Of a stretch of 64,000 bases of DNA, positions 31,537 to 39,763 are shown one piece after another (the stretch's first letter is position 1; every line of letters starts with the position of its first letter). The DNA is from DATMRF01 sp035566435 (GTDB taxonomy: Bacteria > Verrucomicrobiota > Verrucomicrobiia > Limisphaerales > UBA8199). Location of the stretch: assembly GCA_035566435.1 (NCBI GenBank), contig DATMRF010000120.1, forward strand, positions 1-64,000, in the 5' to 3' direction. Position numbers and translations under genes: made by a program. The notes below the pieces were generated by a model. The model was not told the DNA's origin and made no database searches. It was given only the letters and a program-made list of their open reading frames with translations.

Positions 31537-33690
31537 ATGCGCCGCATAGCACTCCTCACGGACGCGTTTCGCGGCGGGTGCGTGTTATTGGCAGTTTTGT
31601 TTGGCATGGCACACGGCTCGGCGCTCACGTGGCGCTGGTCCAATCCACTGCCGCACGGAAACAACATCGTGGACATGACCTGGGACGGGAATGTTTCCGT
31701 CCAAGTGAGCGACCTGGGTCAACTTTATACCGGAGAGAGTTTCTTTGGCTGGCTGCCGCAGGTGAGCGGTACCACGAATACGCTTCAGGCGGTGAAATTC
31801 TTCGGAAGCCGGATTGTGTTTGTTGGCGCCAACGCGACGGTCGGCTACTCGGATGATGGCGTAAACTTCACCGCGACATCCCTGGGGAGCCCTGACTGGC
31901 TGGTGGATTTGGCGGCCTCACCGAGCCTCCTGGTGGCCGTGGGGGATGAGGCGGTCATTTACACCAGCAGCGACGGCGCGAGCTGGCAGTACCGCGGGCA
32001 AGCGCCTCACAACCAGTTCGGCACGAATTGGCTCTTGAACGTCGCCTGGGGCGCGGGGGTTTTCGTGGCGACGGGCGAGAACGGCTATGTGGCCACCAGC
32101 AGCGACGGGACTACCTGGACTTACCGTGCGAACGGCGTCAGCGGCGATTTGACGCATGTCGCCTGGGTCTCGACCACGAACGCGATAAGCACGTTTCCCT
32201 ATACGGGTTTCTGGGCCGTTACTGACAATGGGAGGGCATTCTATAGCACCAACAGCGGGGCGGCGTGGCAACCCTTCAACCGGATTCTCAGCACAAACGT
32301 TTTTTACAGTGTAGCCGCCAACGACAGCACCGGGCTGCTGGCGGGAGACAATGTGGTCAGGTTGGGGACGACGGCGACCAACTGGTCCGACCAACTCAGC
32401 TTGCTCGGGAGCCTGTCGCCGGCGCCCGCCTGGACGTACTACAGCGCGCTGTGGGACTCCACGAATTCTGCTTACCGCCTGGTAGGGGATGACGGCATGA
32501 TGGTGCAGAGCAGCATTTCCACTAACGGCGCCTACCTGTGGCAGCCACAATATCCGCTCGTTCCTCGGGATTGGCTCTGGCAGGTGACGTTGGCCCAGGA
32601 CCTCTATGTGGCGGTCGGCGATAATACCCGTATTCTGACCAGCCAGAACGGCATTGACTGGAGCATCGAAGCGGTGCCGTTGACCAACTCGGTCCGCAGC
32701 CCCACCACGACAAACGTTTTCTTCTGTGTGGGAGGTGACACGAACCTGTTGGTTGCGGCTGGAAACCGCGGCTGCCTCGCCGTTAGCCCAAATACCGGCA
32801 TTCCGGTTATCGTGACCAACCTTGATGGCACGCTTTTTACCAACTTAGTTGGCGCACTGGGCGTGCTTTGGTATGCGCTGCCCCCGCCGGCTGCCACGAC
32901 GAATGATCTCGCGGGAGCCTGCGCGTACAACAACAATTACTTCCTCTCCGGCGGCAATGCCACCCTGCTGCGCAGCGCCGATGCCACCAACTGGACCACG
33001 CTATCGGTCCCCACGACCAATTACCTGTCGGGGCTGGCGCCGTCCACAAATCTGCTCGTCGCCACCGGCGACCAGGGCGTTATTCTCACGAGCCCGGACG
33101 GTGCCACTTGGACCAGGCGGACGTCAGGCACCACCAATTGGCTCTGGCGGACGCGTTGGCTGAACGGCTACTTCTTGGCCCTTGGCGAAAACGGGACCAT
33201 TCTGAAAAGCGCGAACGGCGCCGCGTGGGCGGCGGTGGCTAGCGGCACCACCAATTGGCTCAACGACGCCGTGATGGTATCGAACACCTGCTACATCGTC
33301 GGCAACAACGGCACCGTGCTCGCAAGCACCAACTTTGTGAACTGGACCAATGTCGGAATCATCACCGGCCAATCGCTTTATAGCGCGGCGACCCAGAACG
33401 GCCAATTGCTCGTGGTGGGGTTGGAAGGCTCGATTCTGCGCAGCCAGATTATTCCCAACCTGACTCCGCCAACGTTCGTTAGTTATTCGCAAAACTCGGG
33501 CGAGAACATCTTCCTGGTAGCGGGAGTGCCGGACCAGGAGTTCACTCTGGACTCCAGCGCGGATCTTTCAAACTGGACCACCGGACCGCTCCTGGACCTG
33601 ATTTACGGCTCTGGCACCTTGGTTTTTATCACTCAGACCGGCACCAATCCGCCTCCCACGCAGTACTACCGGGCTACGCTCGTGCCGTGA
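31537..33690 (+). CDS. Exported Asp-box/Ycf48-like beta-propeller protein
   Basis: 717 aa from the ATG at 31537, 13 bp after the kinase stop. The signal peptide runs to AHGSALTW. At least ten repeats of the type (Y/L)(T/R)SxDGxxW (YTSSDGASWQYRG, ATSSDGTTWTYRA, LTSPDGATWTRRT) are Asp-box or BNR-like strands, suggesting two propellers. Gly-Val-Asn and Thr-Asn-rich linkers (SGTTNWLWRT, SGTTNWLNDA) are duplicated. The C-terminal tail FTLDSSADLSNWTTG ... YYRATLVP is related to tails of other secreted proteins here. Probably a surface or periplasmic binding protein in the same operon as the kinase. Confidence 0.85.
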   Translation: MRRIALLTDAFRGGCVLLAVLFGMAHGSALTWRWSNPLPHGNNIVDMTWDGNVSVQVSDLGQLYTGESFFGWLPQVSGTTNTLQAVKFFGSRIVFVGANATVGYSDDGVNFTATSLGSPDWLVDLAASPSLLVAVGDEAVIYTSSDGASWQYRGQAPHNQFGTNWLLNVAWGAGVFVATGENGYVATSSDGTTWTYRANGVSGDLTHVAWVSTTNAISTFPYTGFWAVTDNGRAFYSTNSGAAWQPFNRILSTNVFYSVAANDSTGLLAGDNVVRLGTTATNWSDQLSLLGSLSPAPAWTYYSALWDSTNSAYRLVGDDGMMVQSSISTNGAYLWQPQYPLVPRDWLWQVTLAQDLYVAVGDNTRILTSQNGIDWSIEAVPLTNSVRSPTTTNVFFCVGGDTNLLVAAGNRGCLAVSPNTGIPVIVTNLDGTLFTNLVGALGVLWYALPPPAATTNDLAGACAYNNNYFLSGGNATLLRSADATNWTTLSVPTTNYLSGLAPSTNLLVATGDQGVILTSPDGATWTRRTSGTTNWLWRTRWLNGYFLALGENGTILKSANGAAWAAVASGTTNWLNDAVMVSNTCYIVGNNGTVLASTNFVNWTNVGIITGQSLYSAATQNGQLLVVGLEGSILRSQIIPNLTPPTFVSYSQNSGENIFLVAGVPDQEFTLDSSADLSNWTTGPLLDLIYGSGTLVFITQTGTNPPPTQYYRATLVP

Positions 33691-34139
33691 AGTAGGGCGC
33701 GCGTGTCCCCGGGCCGCCGTAGCCGGAACGAAACTCTCGGCGAGCTCCGTTTTAGGTTGAAGGTTGGAAGTTGCAAGTTGACGCAACCAACTTTGAACCT
33801 TCAACTTGCAACTTGGAACCACAAAAGTCTGCGCAGAAAAACTACATTCCCGAATATAGTCATTTGGTGCGCCGTGGGTTGGAGGGAGTGACGTGTTCGC
33901 GGGGCGATGACGGACGCGCCCTTCCTACCTCGGCCAGTTCGGGGTAGTAAAGCGTGAGATCCGCCTGGCCCCAAAGCCCCGGATCCGCAAGGCATTTCCC
34001 TCCAGGAGCAATTATTTCCATATTCCGTCTAAGAAAGTGTGCTGTCCGGTGTCAAATAAAGTACGACACGATGTTCTCTTGCGAACAACGCGCCCGGCGG
34101 CTGGCTGAATTGAGTCTCTAGCAACGAGAATTGCCGAAC
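33691..34139. other. Intergenic region with one hairpin repeat
   Basis: This 450-bp stretch between the propeller gene and the ECF sigma gene contains the GGTTGAAGG-type inverted repeat at 33754-33820. A short dyad GTGTC-N11-GACAC (34049-34069) lies about 70 bp before the sigma ATG. No gene was found. The ECF promoter must lie here but could not be fixed by eye. Confidence 0.6.
33754..33820. repeat. GGTTGAAGG-type dispersed inverted repeat, longest copy
   Basis: AGGTTGAAGGTTGGAAGTTG is matched further on by the inverted AACCTTCAACTTGCAACTT, giving a long imperfect hairpin. Related to 6041-6077 and 21291-21341. Confidence 0.78.
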
Positions 34140-34697
34140 ATGGCCGTAATGCGACCAGACCAAACCAGCGCCGGGCCGCCGCGGGCGGAAACGATTGAAG
34201 AGCTATTTGGTGCTCTGGAATCGCCGCTATTGAGCTATGCACTGCGGTTGCTGGGCGAACGCGGCCCAGCCGAGGACGTCGTTCAGGAAGCGTTCATGAG
34301 ATTACATGAAGAATTTAAGGTGGTGCGCGAGCCCCGGCGCTGGCTCTACCGGACCGTGCACAACGCCGCCCTGAACCAGCGGCGCCAGGCCAGCAAGCTC
34401 GTCTCCCTCGATGGCTCGCAGGAGGATGGGACGTCGGCGTCGGCGGATACAGCCGACCCTCAGCCATTGCCCGATGAACAAATTGCCCGCTGGGAAGGCA
34501 TCGGCCTGGTCCGCCTCAGCCTCAACGCGCTCGATGAGCGCGGCCGCGAACTGATCCGGCTTAAGTTCAACGAGAACCTTTCCTACAAAGAAATAAGCGT
34601 GCGCACCGGCCTGACCGTGGGCAATGTGGGCTACATCCTGCACCACGCGCTCAAAGCCATCGCCGCGGAGCTAGCCAAGAATGGGATTGTGCCATGA
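34140..34697 (+). CDS. ECF-type RNA polymerase sigma factor
   Basis: 185 aa from the ATG at 34140. Region 2 spans about 20-85 (LESPLLSYALRLLGERGPAE, DVVQEAFMRL, REPRRWLYRTVHNAALNQRR). Region 4 spans about 125-178 (LNALDERGRELIRLKFNENL, SYKEISVRTGLTVGNVGYIL). This is a normal length for an ECF sigma factor. It is followed 40 bp later by a large membrane protein with an anti-sigma-like N-terminus. Such pairs usually let an envelope signal release the sigma factor. Confidence 0.94.
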   Translation: MAVMRPDQTSAGPPRAETIEELFGALESPLLSYALRLLGERGPAEDVVQEAFMRLHEEFKVVREPRRWLYRTVHNAALNQRRQASKLVSLDGSQEDGTSASADTADPQPLPDEQIARWEGIGLVRLSLNALDERGRELIRLKFNENLSYKEISVRTGLTVGNVGYILHHALKAIAAELAKNGIVP

Positions 34698-34700
34698 GGC

Positions 34701-34728
34701 CACTTTTCACTTTTCACTTTTCACTTTT
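34701..34728 (+). repeat. Four tandem CACTTTT heptamers
   Basis: Four exact 7-bp units lie between the sigma stop codon and the start of the VWA chimera, just where a ribosome site would be. Copy-number slippage would change the distance between the genes without changing a protein. Confidence 0.85.
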
Positions 34729-34737
34729 CACTCCGCA

Positions 34738-37700
34738 ATGACTCCGGACTCTCCCATAGATCCGCGCCAGGCTCTTGAGGCAAGCCTTACCGCACTGCTG
34801 CTCGGCGAGCTGCCACCGGACCAAGCCGCCTTCCTAAGGCATGTCATGGCCGGAGACCCTGAACTGGCGAAAATTCACCAACGGCTGAAACAAACTATCA
34901 AGCTTGTCCGCGAGACCGAAACCACCCCGGGAACCCAGCCGTCCGCCGAACAGACGGCGCTCAAGTTGAGCGACGAACGCCGACAGGAACTGCTCCAACG
35001 TTTCAAAACCGTGGCTCCAAGGGAATATGCCAAACCGCCGGAGCGCCGGGTGTCCTGGCTCGTTCCGGTGGCCGTGGCGGCGCTTTTCATGGTCCTACTG
35101 GCGTCAATGATGTTGCCGGCGTTGTCGCGGTCGAAATCCAAAGCCGCTCGATTTAGCGCTAGCAGCCAAGACGCCGCGGTTTTCTTCGAGAGTGGGCGGG
35201 ATTCTTTCTTGACGCATCACGCCGAGTTGCCGGACGAATGCGCCCGAGCCTTGGTCCCGCAGTCCAGCGCAAACAATCTCAAGAACATATCGACGGGTAT
35301 CGAACAGCCGCCCGTTGCTTCAGCCGCGCCTCCGCCGACTGTTCCGGCGCCTGAACCGAACCAGGCAATTATCGTTCTTCCCCCAACATATGCGGCGGCT
35401 GATCAAAGTGCGGTGGTTCCTTCAGTCACCGCTGATCCGGCCACGACGGTAACATTCAACGCCGGCCAGGCGTATGGTGGGTATGCCCTCTCGTCGCCCA
35501 AATCCGACGGCGACAAGCCGCTGATGCTCGGGCTTGAGTTCGATAAAGTCGCTCCTGGCACTCTGTCTGCTGCGCAGGCGCCCGTTACAGTCCCGCCGGC
35601 GAGCGGAGTACCGGGCGACCAAAGTTTCACTTACCGCCGCGTTGAACTCCCGAAAGCGCCACCCGGTCGCGATCTGATCGCCTCGGCAGGAGGGGCTGGA
35701 GGAGGTGGGATCGGAGGCGGCGGCGGAGTAGCGTTGCCGCTTTCAACTCCCTCCGCAGTCACTCCGACGGCTTCGCCGCCCACGAGTCCCGCGGGACGCA
35801 TTCTGGTTGAGTCGGAAGGTGTTCTACCCGCCGAACCACGGCTTGCAAACACGCTTGGCGACGACTCCTTGCAATCCGCGGTGGATCGCAATGTAACACG
35901 TCGTCGGTCTGTGGAAGAAAAACAATCGGACCAGACCAGAGCGGGTTTGAACGAGATGGCTGGTGAAACAACGGCGGTGCCGACGACCATCGATCCAACA
36001 ACCGGTTTGCCCGTCGTCGTGAATCGCAATTCCGGAGGTATTGCAAACGTCGCAGGTGCGCAAACGCTCGCTAGGCGGTACGGGTTGGGGCCGGGTGGGA
36101 TAGTGGCACCGCCGCCGACCGACCCGGCGACAGGCTTGACGACGGCCACTTTTCAGGCGGTTGACCCGACGACTGGTTTGCCGGTGGCGATAGTCGAGCG
36201 AACTCTGCGCGCTCAGTCGCAAAACAGCGACGCTCTGACACCCTCCTCCAATTTCTATAGCGCGAACGTTGTGGGCTACGCCAATGCGCCGTCCCAGGTC
36301 ACCAACTTTGTTGTGACGGCAACGACCCGCGGCTTCTACGAGGATGACGCACGAATGCAGAAGGACCGTGAGCGCGCGGCCAAGGGAAAACCCTCTGCGA
36401 TCGTTCTGCCGGGAGTCGAATCGCTGAAGCAGCCAGCCGACAGCCTAGATGGTTTTTCGGCCGGGCCTCCCGCTCAGGTCGTCGCCATCAATGGGGCCAT
36501 TACGCGTTCGGGCGACCAAGCCTCAACCCGTCAGCAGTCCGCCACCATCGAGGCCAAGAAGCGTGAACTGAACGAGTTGCTCAGATCTCGGGCACTTCTG
36601 GATACCAAATTGCTCACGGAAGGGACCGATTTGATGCTGCCAAAGAGTAGCATGGTTGAAATCGTCGATAAGGCTTCGCCTCCACCCTCGCAGAGCCCGG
36701 GATTGCTCGCTGGGCTGGGTCGCATGTTTAGAGGGGAGGCCGAGGCGCGCGTGCGGATCAAAATCGAACGAGACCAAGCGGAAACCCATAGCGTGCACAC
36801 TGGGCAAACAGGGGTTGCTTATGACCCTTATTTCATTCAGAGCGAATTCGAGGTTATCCAATCCGACGCGGTCCTCGGCAAGGTGATTAAGGATCTCAAT
36901 CTGAATAAGGCGTGGGCCAAGAATGACCGCGTAGCGGGTGAACTTAAAACCGCGGAGACCCTTCAGCTGCTGAAGAAGAAGCTCGACTTGCGCCCAGTTC
37001 GCAACACCAGCTTGGTGGAGATTGGAGTCAAAGATGATAAACCTGAAGAAGCCGCCCACATTGCAAACGCTATCGCAGAAGCCTACCAGGCGCAGCGCAT
37101 TGAACAGCGTATGCAGTTGGGCCCAAGTGGGACAAAAGCCTTGATGGAGGATTCCGCCAAACAGGAGCAAAAAATACGCCAGGCCACCGAAGAACTGGCG
37201 CGGCTAGAGAGCCAGCCAGCTAGCCAGCAGGTGGACGCCGCGCCACCCAAACCTGCTCCCTCGATTCCCGTCCCTCAGCCCGAGGTCCAGAGCCGCGAGA
37301 ACGCCTTCTCCACTTTTTCACTCAATGTCAGCGATGTCTCGTTTAAGCTTGCGGCCGCCAGCCTCGAAAAGGGTGTTCTGCCCGACCCGGCATCGATTCG
37401 CAGCGAGGAATTCATTAATGCGTTCGATTACCGCGATCCGGAAGCGCCCGCGGGAGTGCCGATCGCCTTTGCCTGGGAGCGTGCCCGCTATCCGTTCGCC
37501 CAGAGTCGCGACCTGCTGCGCTTTTCGCTCAAGACCGCCGCCCAGGGCCGCCAGGTGGGCCGGCCTCTGAACCTCGTTTTGCTCCTCGACAATTCCGGCT
37601 CGATGGAGCGCGCGGACCGGGTTCAGATCATACGCGAGGCGTTGCGCGTGCTCGCCACTCAATTGCAGCCGCAGGACACCTTCAGCGTTGTCACGTTCGC

Positions 37701-38607
37701 CCGCACGGCACGTCTTTGGGTGGACGGCGTCCCGGGCAGCCAGGCCGGCCAGGTCGCCGAAGAAGTCGGCAAGCTTACGCCTCAGGGTGGGACGAATCTG
37801 GGCGATGCAATGGACCTGGCCTACCAAACCGCCCTGCGCCACTATCTCGCCAACGGAATCAATCGCGTCGTCCTGCTCACCGATGGCGCGGCCAACCTTG
37901 GGGATGTCGAGCCGGGGTCGCTGAAGGCAAAAGTTGAAGCCAACCGCAAGCAAGGTATCGCGCTCGATTGCTTCGGCATCGGTTGGGAAGGCTACAACGA
38001 CGATTTGCTCGAAGTGCTCACGCGCAATGGCGATGGGCGCTACGGTTTTATCAACACGCCCGAAGAAGCCGCGACCGAGTTTGCCAGCCAGCTCGCAGGA
38101 GCGCTGCACGTTGCCGCCGCCGACGTGAAAGTGCAGGTCGAGCTTAATCCGGGCCGCGTCACCGCTTATCGGCAGATCGGCTACGCCAAGCATCAGCTCA
38201 CGAAAGAACAGTTCCGCGACAACACAGTCGATGCCGCCGAGATTGGCGCGGCTGAATCCGGCAACGCGCTGTATGTGATCGAGGCCAACCCCGCCGGCGA
38301 AGGTCCGCTCGGCACGGTTCGGGTTCGGTATCGGGTTCCCGGCACCACTGATTATCAGGAGCGCGAGTGGGTTGTTCCTTATACAGGCAATGCCGTGGCT
38401 CTGGAGCAATCCAGCCCGGCGATGCGTCTGGCGACGACTGCCAGCGCTTTCTCAGAGTGGCTGGCCACCAGCCCCTACGCCGTCGAAGTCACGCCGGACG
38501 CTTTGCTCGGGTACCTGACTGGAGTGCCGGACGTTTACGGCGCTGACATCCGGCCCAAGAAACTCGAGTGGATGCTCCACCAGGCGAAGAGTATCGGAGG
38601 GAAATGA
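34738..38607 (+). CDS. Chimeric membrane protein: anti-sigma-like N-terminus, Wzz-like region, VWA/DUF3520
   Basis: 1289 aa from the ATG at 34738. Residues 1-100 are helical and resemble the cytoplasmic part of anti-sigma factors (ALEASLTALLLGELPPDQAA). One membrane span lies at 106-128. A 500-residue Pro/Ala/Gly-rich region with three DP(T/A)TGLPV-like repeats follows. Residues about 640-790 look like a Wzz/tyrosine-kinase chain-length domain (QSEFEVIQSDAVLGKVIKDL ... LVEIGVKDDKPEEAAHIANA). From about 848 come the VWA precursor domain (SLNVSDVSFKLAAASLEKG), a VWA domain with MIDAS DNSGSM and LLTDGAANLGD, and a DUF3520-like end. The order of domains is unusual. Likely an envelope sensor working with the sigma factor; that is inference. 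Confidence 0.85.
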   Translation: MTPDSPIDPRQALEASLTALLLGELPPDQAAFLRHVMAGDPELAKIHQRLKQTIKLVRETETTPGTQPSAEQTALKLSDERRQELLQRFKTVAPREYAKPPERRVSWLVPVAVAALFMVLLASMMLPALSRSKSKAARFSASSQDAAVFFESGRDSFLTHHAELPDECARALVPQSSANNLKNISTGIEQPPVASAAPPPTVPAPEPNQAIIVLPPTYAAADQSAVVPSVTADPATTVTFNAGQAYGGYALSSPKSDGDKPLMLGLEFDKVAPGTLSAAQAPVTVPPASGVPGDQSFTYRRVELPKAPPGRDLIASAGGAGGGGIGGGGGVALPLSTPSAVTPTASPPTSPAGRILVESEGVLPAEPRLANTLGDDSLQSAVDRNVTRRRSVEEKQSDQTRAGLNEMAGETTAVPTTIDPTTGLPVVVNRNSGGIANVAGAQTLARRYGLGPGGIVAPPPTDPATGLTTATFQAVDPTTGLPVAIVERTLRAQSQNSDALTPSSNFYSANVVGYANAPSQVTNFVVTATTRGFYEDDARMQKDRERAAKGKPSAIVLPGVESLKQPADSLDGFSAGPPAQVVAINGAITRSGDQASTRQQSATIEAKKRELNELLRSRALLDTKLLTEGTDLMLPKSSMVEIVDKASPPPSQSPGLLAGLGRMFRGEAEARVRIKIERDQAETHSVHTGQTGVAYDPYFIQSEFEVIQSDAVLGKVIKDLNLNKAWAKNDRVAGELKTAETLQLLKKKLDLRPVRNTSLVEIGVKDDKPEEAAHIANAIAEAYQAQRIEQRMQLGPSGTKALMEDSAKQEQKIRQATEELARLESQPASQQVDAAPPKPAPSIPVPQPEVQSRENAFSTFSLNVSDVSFKLAAASLEKGVLPDPASIRSEEFINAFDYRDPEAPAGVPIAFAWERARYPFAQSRDLLRFSLKTAAQGRQVGRPLNLVLLLDNSGSMERADRVQIIREALRVLATQLQPQDTFSVVTFARTARLWVDGVPGSQAGQVAEEVGKLTPQGGTNLGDAMDLAYQTALRHYLANGINRVVLLTDGAANLGDVEPGSLKAKVEANRKQGIALDCFGIGWEGYNDDLLEVLTRNGDGRYGFINTPEEAATEFASQLAGALHVAAADVKVQVELNPGRVTAYRQIGYAKHQLTKEQFRDNTVDAAEIGAAESGNALYVIEANPAGEGPLGTVRVRYRVPGTTDYQEREWVVPYTGNAVALEQSSPAMRLATTASAFSEWLATSPYAVEVTPDALLGYLTGVPDVYGADIRPKKLEWMLHQAKSIGGK

Positions 38608-38662
38608 ATGACAAGCTTGTTGATGTACTATTCACACTCGACAACGGCTGCCCGAAGGCGTA

Positions 38663-38790
38663 GCGCAGATTTTCAATCTGCTGTATCGCAGATTTGTAAT
38701 CTGCAAACCGTCCGTCGCGGGGAAGATTCCCCTCTTATCCTGAGCGCAGCCGACTACAAGTCGGCGATACAGCAAATTGAAAATCTACGC
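38663..38790. repeat. REP/BIME-like palindromic cluster, 3' side of the RAYT gene
   Basis: Outer arms of 26 bp (38663-38688 and 38765-38790) pair with three mismatches. Two smaller hairpins lie between them, GCAGATT-TGT-AATCTGC and GCCGACT-ACA-AGTCGGC. The left arm is identical over 26 bases to the start of the cluster at 39616. Confidence 0.88.
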
Positions 38791-39437
38791 TACGGGGACT
38801 GCCCGTCACGCCAGGCGCTGCTCCATCGCCAGTTTTCCGGTGCGGCGCACAAACGTGCCTTCACCGGGTTGTTTAACACGTAACTGCAACAGCGGGCATG
38901 TTCCACGTCCTTCCGTATCCAGTGATCAAAAGACTCCGGTTGCCAAAACGGCAGTCCGGTGCGATTAAGCAATTTGTTTGCCTCCCGAGCGGTGTACCGC
39001 TTCCAGCTCTGCACGATCGAGCTCAAGCTGTGATTCGGCATTGGCCGCAACACCACATGAACGTGGTTTGGCATCACTACCCACGCCTTCAATTGGTAAC
39101 GCTGCCCTTCAAAGAAGCCGAACGCCCCTGCCACCAATCCGGCAATCTGGGGACGACGGAGCCAACATTCTCCCGAGCCTTTGTCGAGGTACGCCTCCAG
39201 CTTACGGAAATATTCGCGCTCAGCTTCCTCCAAAGCGGCCGAATCAGGCGCAGCGCTACCCTGGCGCTCTGCGGCGGCGCCCTGCGTGAAACACCGGGTC
39301 AATCGTTCCGACCGTTCGGCCTGAATCTTGAGCAGCACTTCCTTTGGAAGCGAATCTGCCAACCAGAACGTGACGAAGTAGCGGACTCCCTCTCTCTTGA
39401 CGTGCGGCAGATACCCACGCGTGTGAATGCCCGACAT
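38790..39437 (-). CDS. REP-associated tyrosine transposase (RAYT, Y1/HUH)
   Basis: 215 aa from the ATG at 39437 (MSGIHTRGYLPHVKREGVRY FVTFW, read across two blocks); the frame extends upstream but without family similarity. HUH motif MPNHVHVVL has H125 and H127. The catalytic Tyr is probably Y186 in SYVLNNPVKA, aligning with Y115 of the E. coli enzyme. FDHWIRKDVEHARCC and NWRWSS near the end also fit. RAYTs cut and join single-stranded REP palindromes and spread them through a genome. The gene is flanked on both sides by palindromic clusters sharing a 26-bp block. It sits between the VWA chimera and the giant membrane protein, which otherwise look like one operon. Confidence 0.92.
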   Translation of the reverse strand: MSGIHTRGYLPHVKREGVRYFVTFWLADSLPKEVLLKIQAERSERLTRCFTQGAAAERQGSAAPDSAALEEAEREYFRKLEAYLDKGSGECWLRRPQIAGLVAGAFGFFEGQRYQLKAWVVMPNHVHVVLRPMPNHSLSSIVQSWKRYTAREANKLLNRTGLPFWQPESFDHWIRKDVEHARCCSYVLNNPVKARLCAAPENWRWSSAWRDGQSP

Positions 39438-39615
39438 CAATGTCTTGCTCTGTGTCGGCTTTACGCCCGTGGACCGCAGTTCAAACTCAACCCGTTCTAT
39501 CCGCGGATTCCTTTCCCCAGGAAGCATGGCGGCAGTCTCGCAGCGAAGCTGTATGTCACGCAATGTTTTTCGTCAACACGAAACTCCGAATTGCCGTACC
39601 TCGCCCGAAGGCGTT

Positions 39616-39720
39616 GCGCAGATTTTCAATCTGCTGTATCGCCGACTTGCAGTCGGCTGGCCGTAGGCCAACACGGGGGCTTTCCGAGCTACGAAAGGAT
39701 TGCAGATTCCAAATCTGCGC
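39616..39720. repeat. REP/BIME-like palindromic cluster, 5' side of the RAYT gene
   Basis: Starts with the same 26 bases as 38663-38688, then GCCGACT-TGC-AGTCGGC, and ends with the hairpin GCAGATT-CCA-AATCTGC. It lies immediately upstream of the giant membrane protein gene, whose promoter may overlap it. Confidence 0.85.
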
Positions 39721-39763
39721 TGCGGCTTCGCCAGCATCATCGACCGTTCTGACTAAAGTCCCT

